Positions 1 through 6,591 of a DNA stretch of 22,699 bases are shown piece by piece; position 1 is the stretch's first letter; each line of letters opens with the position of its first letter. The notes below the pieces were generated by a model that was not told the origin of the DNA, searched no databases, and saw only the letters and a program-made list of their open reading frames with translations. Origin of the DNA: CAZMMV01 sp964637035 (GTDB lineage Bacteria > Bacillota > Clostridia > Tissierellales > Tissierellaceae); contig CAZWTU010000020.1 of assembly GCA_964637035.1 (NCBI GenBank), forward strand, positions 1 to 22,699, written 5' to 3'. Made by a program: the position numbers and the translations under genes.

Positions 1-1
1 A

Positions 2-1021
2 GATGGAAATAAATTCTTTTTGTCTATGCTTATATATATGATTATAAGTAGTATATTAATTTTTAATATAAATGGTTATGTAGATATATTAAATTTTATG
101 ATTATTTATGAATTAATCTTGTTTACTGGGGGTAATCGGTCAAAAATATTTATAGGCTTAGCAATAGTCAATACCTTTTTTATAATCATACTTAGAAATT
201 TAACTTTAGCAGAAATATTGAGCTTACAGTTTTGGCAAAATAATTTAAGTTTGCAGTTTTGGCAAGAAAATTTAATAGATTTATTTTGGGTTATAATTTA
301 TTTATTATTCTATTTAGTTAGTCTATTTGGTTATAAGGCATTAAGAAATGAAAAATGGAAGGTTGATCGATTAAATAAAGAACTAGAATCATCCTACAAT
401 AAATTAATGGACCAGTCAGAAGAAATAGAAAAGCTAACCATAGAAAAAGAGAGAAATAGAGTGGCCGGGGAAATACATGATACTTTAGGACATAATTTAG
501 TAGCTTTAAATATGAATTTAGATGTGGCGGAAAAACTTATGGATAGCGATATAGATAAGACCAGGGAACTCTTAAAGAAAGCCAAAACTTTGTCTAAGGA
601 AAGTATGGCTAGCTTAAGGAAGGCTGTATATGCACTAAAAGAAGAAAAACCTATTGCCTTAGGGAAAAGGTTAAATTTAATAATCCAGGACATTGAAAGT
701 ACAGGTGCAATTAAGATAGTATTAGACATGGATGAAGAAGTAGAAAGCTTGCCCCTAAAACACAAGGATATTATTTATAAGTCAATAAGAGAAGGAATTA
801 CAAATAGTATAAAGCACGGTAAGGCTAGTAAAATAATTCTAGATATAAAGTTTGATGAAGATAAAGTAAATATTTATATCAAAGATAATGGATTAGGATG
901 CATTGATTTAGTAAAGGGTAATGGATTACTTGGCATAGAGAATAGAGTAGATAGTATCGGCGGTAAAGTGAATTATGATAGTGTAGAAGGGAAAGGATTC
1001 ACAGTAGAAATTTTAATATAG
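2..1021 (+). CDS. Sensor histidine kinase, NarL/LiaS/DesK type (5' end cut by window)
   Basis: This is a membrane histidine kinase that would autophosphorylate and pass phosphate to a NarL-type response regulator. The frame is open to the window edge, so the N-terminus is probably missing; TTG at 20 and ATG at 26 are the only early starts and neither has a clear ribosome binding site. Numbering from 20, hydrophobic segments fill residues 1-105 and a charged coiled stretch covers about 108-145. The HisKA_3 phosphoacceptor motif is EIHDTLGH with His153. The HATPase_c N box lies around SIREGITNSIKHGK and the G box around DNGLGC with GNGLLGIENR. An odd feature is a tandem nine-residue repeat (LSLQFWQNN, LSLQFWQEN) at 218-271, beside a membrane segment. 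No response regulator gene follows, so the partner is presumably upstream, outside the window. The kinase family is clear; its signal is unknown. Confidence 0.9.
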   Translation, partial: DGNKFFLSMLIYMIISSILIFNINGYVDILNFMIIYELILFTGGNRSKIFIGLAIVNTFFIIILRNLTLAEILSLQFWQNNLSLQFWQENLIDLFWVIIYLLFYLVSLFGYKALRNEKWKVDRLNKELESSYNKLMDQSEEIEKLTIEKERNRVAGEIHDTLGHNLVALNMNLDVAEKLMDSDIDKTRELLKKAKTLSKESMASLRKAVYALKEEKPIALGKRLNLIIQDIESTGAIKIVLDMDEEVESLPLKHKDIIYKSIREGITNSIKHGKASKIILDIKFDEDKVNIYIKDNGLGCIDLVKGNGLLGIENRVDSIGGKVNYDSVEGKGFTVEILI

Positions 1022-1075
1022 CTATTTAATAAATCAAGTCACTTTATACTTTTATTAATTTAGATAAATTTAGAA

Positions 1076-1104
1076 TTGTTTATAAGAGAAGAATATGATA
1101 GAAT
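1076..1104 (+). promoter_or_regulatory. Sigma-A-type promoter of the ABC-F transcript
   Basis: A -35 of TTGTTT (1076-1081) and a -10 of TAGAAT (1099-1104) are separated by 17 bp, with an extended TGA just before the -10. Transcription would start near 1111, giving a leader of about 265 nt before the ABC-F start codon. Confidence 0.55.
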
Positions 1105-1133
1105 GAAATTAACAAAATCAGAGGGGTGAACAA

Positions 1134-1157
1134 ATGAGCATATTTCTTGCTAATTAA
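1134..1157 (+). CDS. Leader peptide MSIFLAN of the ABC-F attenuator
   Basis: A seven-codon ORF (MSIFLAN, stop TAA at 1155-1157) begins with ATG and has a strong ribosome binding site, GAGGGGTG, at 1121-1128. It lies about 23 nt into the predicted leader and precedes alternative RNA hairpins and an intrinsic terminator. This is the layout of inducible ARE ABC-F genes, in which a drug-stalled ribosome on a short upstream ORF favours readthrough. The peptide's role as a sensor is inferred from this arrangement. Confidence 0.65.
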   Translation: MSIFLAN

Positions 1158-1170
1158 TGAATTAAATAAG

Positions 1171-1349
1171 GGCAACTATTGTTTTAATTGTTATAAAAAA
1201 CAATATAGGTGTGCCTAAATTTAGCGAGAAATCTCTTTCAAAATATTTGTTTAAACTCAGGATTAAAATAATTGTCATATTATTTTATGGATTTAGTTGA
1301 GATTTTTCAGATCTCAATTTTTTTGTGTTCAAATATAGATTCTCGCTAA
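1171..1349 (+). promoter_or_regulatory. Transcription attenuator (antiterminator and terminator) before the ABC-F gene
   Basis: Three competing pairings are visible. (1) A terminator stem TTGAGAT (1297-1303) with ATCTCAA (1311-1317) is followed by seven T's. (2) An antiterminator pairs GAGAAATCTC (1226-1235) with GAGATTTTTC (1299-1308), ten pairs with one G-U, and consumes the left arm of the terminator. (3) A longer-range pairing joins 1221-1234 to AGATTCTCGCTAA (1337-1349), with one bulged A. An upstream hairpin uses ATTGTTTT and AAAACAAT at 1171-1215. Together with the MSIFLAN ORF this looks like ribosome-mediated, antibiotic-responsive attenuation, as known for Listeria lmo0919 and Bacillus vmlR. 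The folds were read by eye. Confidence 0.7.
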
Positions 1350-1376
1350 TATTTTATACGGGAAAGGAGAATTTAT

Positions 1377-2849
1377 ATGTCACTAATAGATATTCAAAAT
1401 TTAACATTTCAATACCCAGAAGGTTTAGAGCCTATATTTAGTGAACTAAGTCTGCAATTGGATTCAAATTGGAAGCTGGGTTTTATAGGAAGAAATGGTT
1501 ATGGTAAAACAACATTTTTAAATCTTTTGATGGATAAGTATTCGTATAAGGGTAGTATTATTAAATCTATTCCTATGGCTTATTTTCCATATTATATTAA
1601 GGATATGGATGTTATGACTTTAGATTTATTAGAAAAGATAGAGCTTAATTTTGAATTATGGAAATTACAAAAGGAATTAAATTTGCTAGAAGTAAAAGAA
1701 GATGTCTTGTATAGATTATTTTCAACCTTAAGTGGTGGAGAGCAGACGAAAGTTTTATTAGCTTTATTATTTTCTAAAGAAGAAAGATTTTTATTAATTG
1801 ATGAACCTACAAATCACTTAGATAGTCATGGCAGAAAATCAGTAGCTAGGTATTTGGAAGGCAAACAAGGTTTTATATTAGTATCCCATGATAGGGATTT
1901 TATAAATAATATAGTTGATCATACTCTTTCTATAGAAAAAAACAATATAGTATTGCAAAAAGGTAATTATAATACCTGGGAAGAAAATAAAAACTTAGAA
2001 GATAGGTATGAATTAGAAGAAAATGAAAAACTAAGAAAGGAAATTAGAAGATTAAAAGATGCAGCAAGACAAAAAGCTACATGGTCAGACAAGGTTGAAT
2101 CAACTAAGATTGGAACTGGTGGTGTAGACAGAGGTTATATAGGACATAAGGCTGCTAAAATGATGAAACTTTCTAAGAATATTGAAAAGAGATTTGAAAA
2201 AAGTATAGGGGAGAAAGAAAAGCTATTAAAAAATATAGAAAGTATGGATAAGTTGCAGATGAATCCATTAATACATCATGCTAAGCAATATGTAAATGGA
2301 GACGATTTTACTATTTCTTATGATGGTGAAAATATTTTTAATCCTATAGATTTTACAATTGAAAAAGGAGATTGTACTATTATAAAGGGTAGCAATGGAA
2401 GTGGAAAATCTAGTATTATAAAAGCAATATTAGGTAAAGGCGTTCCATATGACGGGAAGCTTACAATTGCAAAAGATATGATTATTTCCTATGTTCCTCA
2501 GAATTTCAATAAAGTTGAAGGTAGTATAAATCAATTTGTAGAGGAGGAGCAATTAGATAAAACAGTTTTACTAACTGTATTAAGGCAACTAGGTTTTTCA
2601 AGAGAACAATTTGATATACCAATTGAGAAGTTCAGCATGGGACAAAAGAAAAAGATATTATTAGCTAAGTCCTTATGTGAAGAAGCCCATTTATACATTT
2701 GGGATGAGCCACTAAATTATATTGATGTAATATCTAGGATCCAAATAGAAAATATGATTTTAGAATATTCTCCGACTATGATTTTAGTAGAACATGATAA
2801 AAGATTTATAGATAAAGTAGCTACTGATATAATAAAATTGGAGAAGTAA
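1377..2849 (+). CDS. Lsa-family ABC-F ribosome protection protein
   Basis: This is a cytoplasmic ABC-F ATPase of 490 residues without membrane segments. Such proteins bind the ribosomal E site and displace lincosamides, streptogramin A and pleuromutilins from the peptidyl transferase centre. It has two ATPase domains: Walker A GRNGYGKTT at 38-46, signature LSGGEQ at 118-123, and Walker B LLIDEP at 139-144 in the first; Walker A GSNGSGKSS from 338 and signature FSMGQ in the second. A charged linker of about 90 residues (roughly 200-290), carrying ATWSDKVEST and GYIGHKAAKMM, lies between them; this pattern and the length match the Lsa group. The ATG has a strong GGAAAGGAG site. It stands alone behind an attenuator, so inducible expression is likely. 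The exact drug spectrum cannot be read from sequence. Confidence 0.88.
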   Translation: MSLIDIQNLTFQYPEGLEPIFSELSLQLDSNWKLGFIGRNGYGKTTFLNLLMDKYSYKGSIIKSIPMAYFPYYIKDMDVMTLDLLEKIELNFELWKLQKELNLLEVKEDVLYRLFSTLSGGEQTKVLLALLFSKEERFLLIDEPTNHLDSHGRKSVARYLEGKQGFILVSHDRDFINNIVDHTLSIEKNNIVLQKGNYNTWEENKNLEDRYELEENEKLRKEIRRLKDAARQKATWSDKVESTKIGTGGVDRGYIGHKAAKMMKLSKNIEKRFEKSIGEKEKLLKNIESMDKLQMNPLIHHAKQYVNGDDFTISYDGENIFNPIDFTIEKGDCTIIKGSNGSGKSSIIKAILGKGVPYDGKLTIAKDMIISYVPQNFNKVEGSINQFVEEEQLDKTVLLTVLRQLGFSREQFDIPIEKFSMGQKKKILLAKSLCEEAHLYIWDEPLNYIDVISRIQIENMILEYSPTMILVEHDKRFIDKVATDIIKLEK

Positions 2850-2850
2850 G

Positions 2851-3049
2851 GTAGATAGTGATTTTGATTTTTTAGTAACCTTCGAAGAAGGTCGTAGTTT
2901 ATTTGATTTAATATCATTAAGAGATGACTTAGAAGATTTATTGAACAGGAAAGTTGATGTTGTAACTGAGGAATCTGTACATTGGAGTATCAGAGATTAA
3001 ATTGAAGATGACTCAATAGAGATTAATATATATAAAATAAACCATTGAC
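2851..3049 (+). pseudogene. Remnant of an MNT-type nucleotidyltransferase (antitoxin-like)
   Basis: Starting one base after the ABC-F stop, this frame reads SDFDFLVTFEEGRSLFDL and later DLLNRKVDVVTEESVH. That is the core of small MNT-domain nucleotidyltransferases, which pair with HEPN proteins as toxin-antitoxin modules. There is no start codon, and the N-terminal GSR-type motif that should precede SDxD is gone. An in-frame TAA sits at 2998-3000, and the family-like frame continues past it (IEDDSIEI) to a TGA at 3047-3049. No HEPN gene is nearby. I read it as the decayed tail of a lost module. Confidence 0.75.
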
Positions 3050-3073
3050 GTACCTAGAGTATCTATGTATAAT
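3045..3073 (+). promoter_or_regulatory. Promoter of the PadR operon
   Basis: TTGACG (3045-3050) and a perfect TATAAT (3068-3073) are exactly 17 bp apart, near the sigma-A consensus. The spacer is itself the left arm of the 44-bp palindrome at 3051-3094. Confidence 0.85.
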
Positions 3074-3094
3074 TATGCATAGATACTCTAGGTA
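3051..3094 (+). promoter_or_regulatory. 44-bp palindrome, probable PadR operator over the promoter
   Basis: Two perfect 17-nt arms, TACCTAGAGTATCTATG (3051-3067) and CATAGATACTCTAGGTA (3078-3094), flank a self-complementary ATAATTAT core. The palindrome spans the whole promoter spacer, the -10 and the start site. The inner ATGT-N8-GCAT resembles the ATGT/ACAT half-sites bound by PadR proteins. Since padR follows directly, autorepression is the natural reading; binding is inferred. Confidence 0.75.
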
Positions 3095-3123
3095 TTGTTT
3101 TTAAATGATGGAGGTGTATATAT

Positions 3124-3468
3124 ATGAAAATTGATAAAGGCCTTATAGGTGGAAGTACATATTTACTATTATTGACCTTGATTAATGAGAAGGATATGTA
3201 TGGATATGAAATAATAAGGGAATTAGAAGATAGGTCTGATAAGATTTTTCGGTTCAAAGAGGGGACCCTATATCCCATACTTCACAAATTAGAAAATGAT
3301 GGATATCTTAAATCCTACAAGGCTAAGGGAGATACGGGAAGACAACGGAAATATTATAAAATTACCACTAGGGGAAAAGGGCAACTTGTGGAGGAAAAAC
3401 AACAATGGGAAGTTTTTTCCAAATCTATGAATAAGATTATAGTTGGTGATGAATATGAGCTTTTATAA
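3124..3468 (+). CDS. PadR family transcriptional regulator
   Basis: This is a 114-residue winged-helix DNA-binding protein, expected to act as a dimeric repressor released by a ligand or membrane stress. The PadR core is visible as MYGYEIIRELEDRS, followed by FKEGTLYPILHKLENDGYL and the wing GRQRKYYKIT; a short C-terminal dimerisation helix follows. The ATG has the site GGAGG (3110-3114). It is the first gene of a three-gene unit. The next gene, encoding a HAAS-type membrane protein, overlaps its 3' end; clostridial PadR genes are very often followed by such proteins. Its promoter lies inside a long palindrome, which points to autoregulation. The family is certain and the inducer unknown. Confidence 0.95.
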   Translation: MKIDKGLIGGSTYLLLLTLINEKDMYGYEIIRELEDRSDKIFRFKEGTLYPILHKLENDGYLKSYKAKGDTGRQRKYYKITTRGKGQLVEEKQQWEVFSKSMNKIIVGDEYELL

Positions 3469-4165
3469 GGCCCAAGAATTTGTAGAAAAGATAGTATCCC
3501 ATGTTAAATTTACCTTTGACAGAGATGAGATTAGCTCAGAACTTAATGATCATATGCTGGATAAAATAGAATACTATATTGAAAAAGGATATGATGAAAA
3601 AGAAGCAGAAGGACTTACAATAAATGATATGGGAGACCCAAAGGAAATAGGGCTTCAACTTAACAAACAGCATAATCCAATTTTAGGTTGGATATGGGTA
3701 ATTACTAATATTGGAGTAAGAATACTAATAACTCTTAGTATTTTTATAGTAGGGATAAATATTCTTAGTATGATATTTACTAATAGTGGTGTTAAGGGAA
3801 TAGCTGAGGAAAATATAATATATAGAATAGATATTAATGAAAAGGTTCAAATAGATGATAGAGTTATAAAATTTACTAATATAATTTATGAAAAAAATGG
3901 TGATATGAATATCTTCTATAAAGATTATGAACAGAGTTTCTTTGGAAGATCTGATAGTTTTGAATGGATTGGATATATAAAAGATGATTTAGGAAATGAA
4001 TATGGATATAGGTCAAGGTCTACTAGTGGTGGAATTGTATCTAAATCTAGAACAGTTATCAAGGATTTTTCACAAGATGCTAATACTTTAATAATCGATT
4101 ACAATCAATATAATAGGAAATATACAGTAGAGATTCCTTTAAAAGCAGGTGGAAGAGATGAGTAG
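3455..4165 (+). CDS. HAAS/permease-prefix-domain membrane protein
   Basis: The protein is about 236 residues. The first 70 or so form a soluble helical domain (EISSELNDHMLDKIEYYIEK, then AEGLTINDMGDPKEIG) typical of the HAAS or permease-prefix domain found beside PadR regulators. A strongly hydrophobic stretch at about 75-108 gives one or two membrane passes. The remaining 125 residues are probably outside the cell and match no family I recognise. I chose ATG 3455, which has GGTGA upstream; ATG 3449 is the alternative. It overlaps the padR 3' end by 14 nt, so the two are translationally coupled. In related operons such proteins are thought to transmit membrane signals to PadR or control an exporter; here no exporter follows. 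Confidence 0.8.
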   Translation: MSFYKAQEFVEKIVSHVKFTFDRDEISSELNDHMLDKIEYYIEKGYDEKEAEGLTINDMGDPKEIGLQLNKQHNPILGWIWVITNIGVRILITLSIFIVGINILSMIFTNSGVKGIAEENIIYRIDINEKVQIDDRVIKFTNIIYEKNGDMNIFYKDYEQSFFGRSDSFEWIGYIKDDLGNEYGYRSRSTSGGIVSKSRTVIKDFSQDANTLIIDYNQYNRKYTVEIPLKAGGRDE

Positions 4166-4700
4166 AAAAAAGAAAGTCTTAAGAAATACAATAATTTTAA
4201 TTTTATTATCTTTTATACTTTTAAGAAGTGCCAATTTATATCTAACACCTTTATCAGCTCATAAAGCCTTTGAAAAAAGTAAGCATTATGGGCCATCAGA
4301 GGTGGTTCATATAGAGAATTTTAATGGAGATAAATATAAGGGCAAATATATATTAAGTAAATATGATAAATATATATCCTGTATAAGGGTAGAGAGAAAG
4401 TTTCTTTTATTTTGGCGTATAAGAAACCAATTTCCACCAGGAATTGAAAATTATTTATCACAGTCTGTATTTTTTTTGGGAAGTGGCTCAGGGGGACATA
4501 ATGAAATATGGGGAATTGTTAATGACGATAGAATAAAAAAGATAGAAGTAATCAACAAAAGTGGTGAAATTTTTACTGAAACTAAGTTTTATGATGATAT
4601 GTTTATAATTACTTGGAAATCTGAAAATGGTAGACTAGGATGGTATGAAGAAATTAAGGGATATGATGGTGAAGGAAAGTTGATTTATGAAGGTAGGTAG
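4158..4700 (+). CDS. Membrane-anchored protein of unknown function
   Basis: The predicted protein has 180 residues. A short basic start (MSRKKKVLRN) precedes one hydrophobic helix at about 10-25, and the rest is hydrophilic, rich in Lys, Glu and aromatic residues. This suggests a single-pass protein with an extracellular beta-rich domain. I chose ATG 4158, preceded by AGGTGG; a GTG at 4149 is in frame but lies within that site. It overlaps the previous stop by 8 nt, making it the third gene of the PadR operon. I do not recognise a family. The context suggests a partner of the HAAS protein in a small envelope-sensing unit. Confidence 0.7.
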   Translation: MSRKKKVLRNTIILILLSFILLRSANLYLTPLSAHKAFEKSKHYGPSEVVHIENFNGDKYKGKYILSKYDKYISCIRVERKFLLFWRIRNQFPPGIENYLSQSVFFLGSGSGGHNEIWGIVNDDRIKKIEVINKSGEIFTETKFYDDMFIITWKSENGRLGWYEEIKGYDGEGKLIYEGR

Positions 4701-4724
4701 AGAAAGATGTCGTAATATTAGTGG

Positions 4725-4799
4725 TGTCATTCCGAGTGAAGGGAGGAATCTGATGTCCTAAAACAAAGATTCTTCGTCGCTACCCTCCTCAGAATGACA
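4725..4799. repeat. Dispersed palindromic repeat (REP/MITE-like)
   Basis: The element starts TGTCATTCCGAG and ends CTCAGAATGACA. Its inner segments GGGAGGAATCT (4741-4751) and AGATTC (4768-4773), with ACCCTCCTC (4782-4790), make the two halves imperfect inverted copies. The TGTCATTC-type ends with the GAGTGAAG core resemble short repeats scattered through many clostridial genomes. It lies between two plus-strand genes and could form a hairpin in RNA. It has no coding capacity. Confidence 0.7.
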
Positions 4800-4895
4800 A
4801 CAGTGTTAATGAACATCATTTATAATATCTATAGCTATAGGTATTCCGTTTTATGTGTAGTTTACAATTGAATGTTCAAAGATAAATAGTAAAAG
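4800..4895. other. Non-coding AT-rich spacer
   Basis: Between the repeat and the phospholipase-D promoter I see no ORF with a ribosome binding site and no convincing structure. Confidence 0.5.
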
Positions 4896-4924
4896 TTGAA
4901 AAATGTATAATTAAGAGATATAAT
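4896..4924 (+). promoter_or_regulatory. Promoter of the phospholipase-D-like gene leader
   Basis: TTGAAA (4896-4901) and a perfect TATAAT (4919-4924) are 17 bp apart. Transcription would begin near 4931, leaving about 130 nt of leader before the TTG start at 5062. Confidence 0.7.
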
Positions 4925-4998
4925 ACAATTATTCATATTATGAATAGCAATACAAATTGCCAATAATCTATTAAAAATAATTTAATCTAGAAACTTGT

Positions 4999-5033
4999 TA
5001 GACTATTCCATATTATTAGGAATAGTCTATTTT
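4999..5033 (+). terminator. Terminator-like hairpin inside the leader (possible attenuator)
   Basis: TAGACTATTCC (4999-5009) and GGAATAGTCTA (5019-5029) pair perfectly over 11 bp and are followed by TTTT. It lies downstream of the promoter at 4896-4924 and 28 nt before the start codon, so it could stop transcription before the gene or end a small RNA of about 100 nt. Confidence 0.6.
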
Positions 5034-5061
5034 ATAGTCATTAGGAAAGAGGTGAGATATT

Positions 5062-6498
5062 TTGAATAGGGAGCGAGTAAGAGGAGTTGTTAGGAAAGGA
5101 TTTAAACTTTATATAATATACGTATTTGTTTTTGCAATTTTATTATTCGCAATCCAAAAACCAAAAAAAATAGATAATGCAGATGTAATTTTGGGTGATT
5201 ACAATCTTTCAGGAGATATAAATAAGGATAGGGTCGCATTAATAGAGTCTGGAGGAGATGGTGCACTGGTTAGGCTGAATCTTATTGAAAATGCGGAGGA
5301 GACCATAGATCTATCATATTATACTATGATAGATGGAAAATCTACAAAAATAATATTTGGAAGTATTTTAGATGCAGCAGATAAAGGCGTGGAGGTAAGG
5401 ATACTTTTAGATGGGATATTTCATAATCTAAAGGGAGATCTAAAAGATGCCATATATGGGTTTGAATTACATCCCAATATAGAATTAAAACTGTATCAAC
5501 CCTTGAAACTATTGTCCCCATTAAGTTGGAATAATAGATTACATGATAAGATTATAATCGTTGATGAAAAATTAGCCCTAATAGGAGGAAGAAATATTGG
5601 GGATAAATATTTTAGGGAAGATTTTATGGAAGATGATTTTGTGAAAGACAGAGATGTTCTTATTTTCAAAGATGAATTTTTAGAAGATTCATCTAGTGTT
5701 ATAACAGATATGAGTAATTATTATAATAGCATATGGAATCATGAATATTCTAAGTCTTCAATAAAGGAGTTAAAACCTAAACAAGAAGCCAGGGCAGAAG
5801 GATTTAACGAAAACTTAAGAGATGGATATAGGAAATTTAAAGATGTCTATTTCGAAAATTTAATGTACACAAATTGGTATGACAACACAATGGCAAGTGA
5901 TAGTATAAGCTTTGTCTACAATCCCATAGGAAGGGCAAATAAAGACCCTTGGTGCCTTAGAGAATTGTTGAACTTGGCTTCACAGGCTGAAAAATCTATA
6001 TTTATACAGAGTCCATATATTATACCTTCTAGAAATATGAAGTCTAAGTTTGAACAATATGATATCGATTTTAAAAACATTACTATGCTAACAAACTCAT
6101 TGTCTTCAAGTCCCAATCCCCTTGCTATAGCAGGGTATTCTAATAGCAAAAAGGAAATTGTGGATAGTGGGGTTAAGCTTTATGAATACCAAGGACCAGA
6201 ATCTATCCATAGCAAGACATATATAATTGACGACTACACTAGTATAGTAGGGTCCTTTAATTTTGATGCTAGAAGTTCTTATATAAATACTGAATCCATG
6301 GTAGTAATATCTAGTGATGAATTTGCAGACAAGTTAAAGGAAAATATACAAGTGGATTTAGATAATAGTTTAGAGGTAGGCAAAGATTATTCCTATATAG
6401 AGAATGACAATATAAAAGAAGGAGAAGTTTCCACATTTATAAAGATTGTAACTAAAATATTATCTAAGATAGTGTTTTTTATAGAATATTTATTATAA
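5062..6498 (+). CDS. Phospholipase D family protein, cardiolipin synthase-like
   Basis: This membrane-anchored PLD-superfamily enzyme has 478 residues. It carries one N-terminal hydrophobic helix (about 17-34) and two catalytic HKD motifs: H161-D-K-x4-D168 followed by GGRNIGDKYF, and H383-S-K-x4-D390 followed by GSFNFDARS. This is the organisation of cardiolipin synthases and related phosphatidyltransferases that join phosphatidylglycerol-type lipids at the membrane; hydrolysis of another phosphodiester is possible. The start is TTG, strongly supported by the site GAAAGAGGTGAG six bases away, and the next in-frame ATG lies beyond residue 80. It is a single gene with its own promoter and a hairpin-bearing leader, and ends at a good terminator. 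It differs from classical Cls in having one rather than two N-terminal membrane helices, closer to the YmdC/ClsC style. Confidence 0.88.
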   Translation: MNRERVRGVVRKGFKLYIIYVFVFAILLFAIQKPKKIDNADVILGDYNLSGDINKDRVALIESGGDGALVRLNLIENAEETIDLSYYTMIDGKSTKIIFGSILDAADKGVEVRILLDGIFHNLKGDLKDAIYGFELHPNIELKLYQPLKLLSPLSWNNRLHDKIIIVDEKLALIGGRNIGDKYFREDFMEDDFVKDRDVLIFKDEFLEDSSSVITDMSNYYNSIWNHEYSKSSIKELKPKQEARAEGFNENLRDGYRKFKDVYFENLMYTNWYDNTMASDSISFVYNPIGRANKDPWCLRELLNLASQAEKSIFIQSPYIIPSRNMKSKFEQYDIDFKNITMLTNSLSSSPNPLAIAGYSNSKKEIVDSGVKLYEYQGPESIHSKTYIIDDYTSIVGSFNFDARSSYINTESMVVISSDEFADKLKENIQVDLDNSLEVGKDYSYIENDNIKEGEVSTFIKIVTKILSKIVFFIEYLL

Positions 6499-6499
6499 G

Positions 6500-6533
6500 A
6501 CAGAAATTATTTTCTTGAATAATTTCTGTTTTT
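6500..6533 (+). terminator. Intrinsic terminator after the phospholipase-D-like gene
   Basis: ACAGAAATTATT (6500-6511) pairs over 12 bp with AATAATTTCTGT (6518-6529) around a six-base loop, followed by a T run to 6533. Confidence 0.85.
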
Positions 6534-6591
6534 ACTGTAGAATACTTAGAGTTACTAAACAAATATAAATTATGTATAGGAGACACATATT

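Noticed and set aside
394..765. Minus-strand ORF of 123 codons opposite the histidine kinase
   Set aside because: It lies fully within the kinase gene, has serine- and leucine-rich antisense composition, no ribosome binding site and no recognisable domain.
3063..3278. Minus-strand ORF across the PadR promoter palindrome
   Set aside because: It overlaps the promoter and padR, has no ribosome binding site and no family features.
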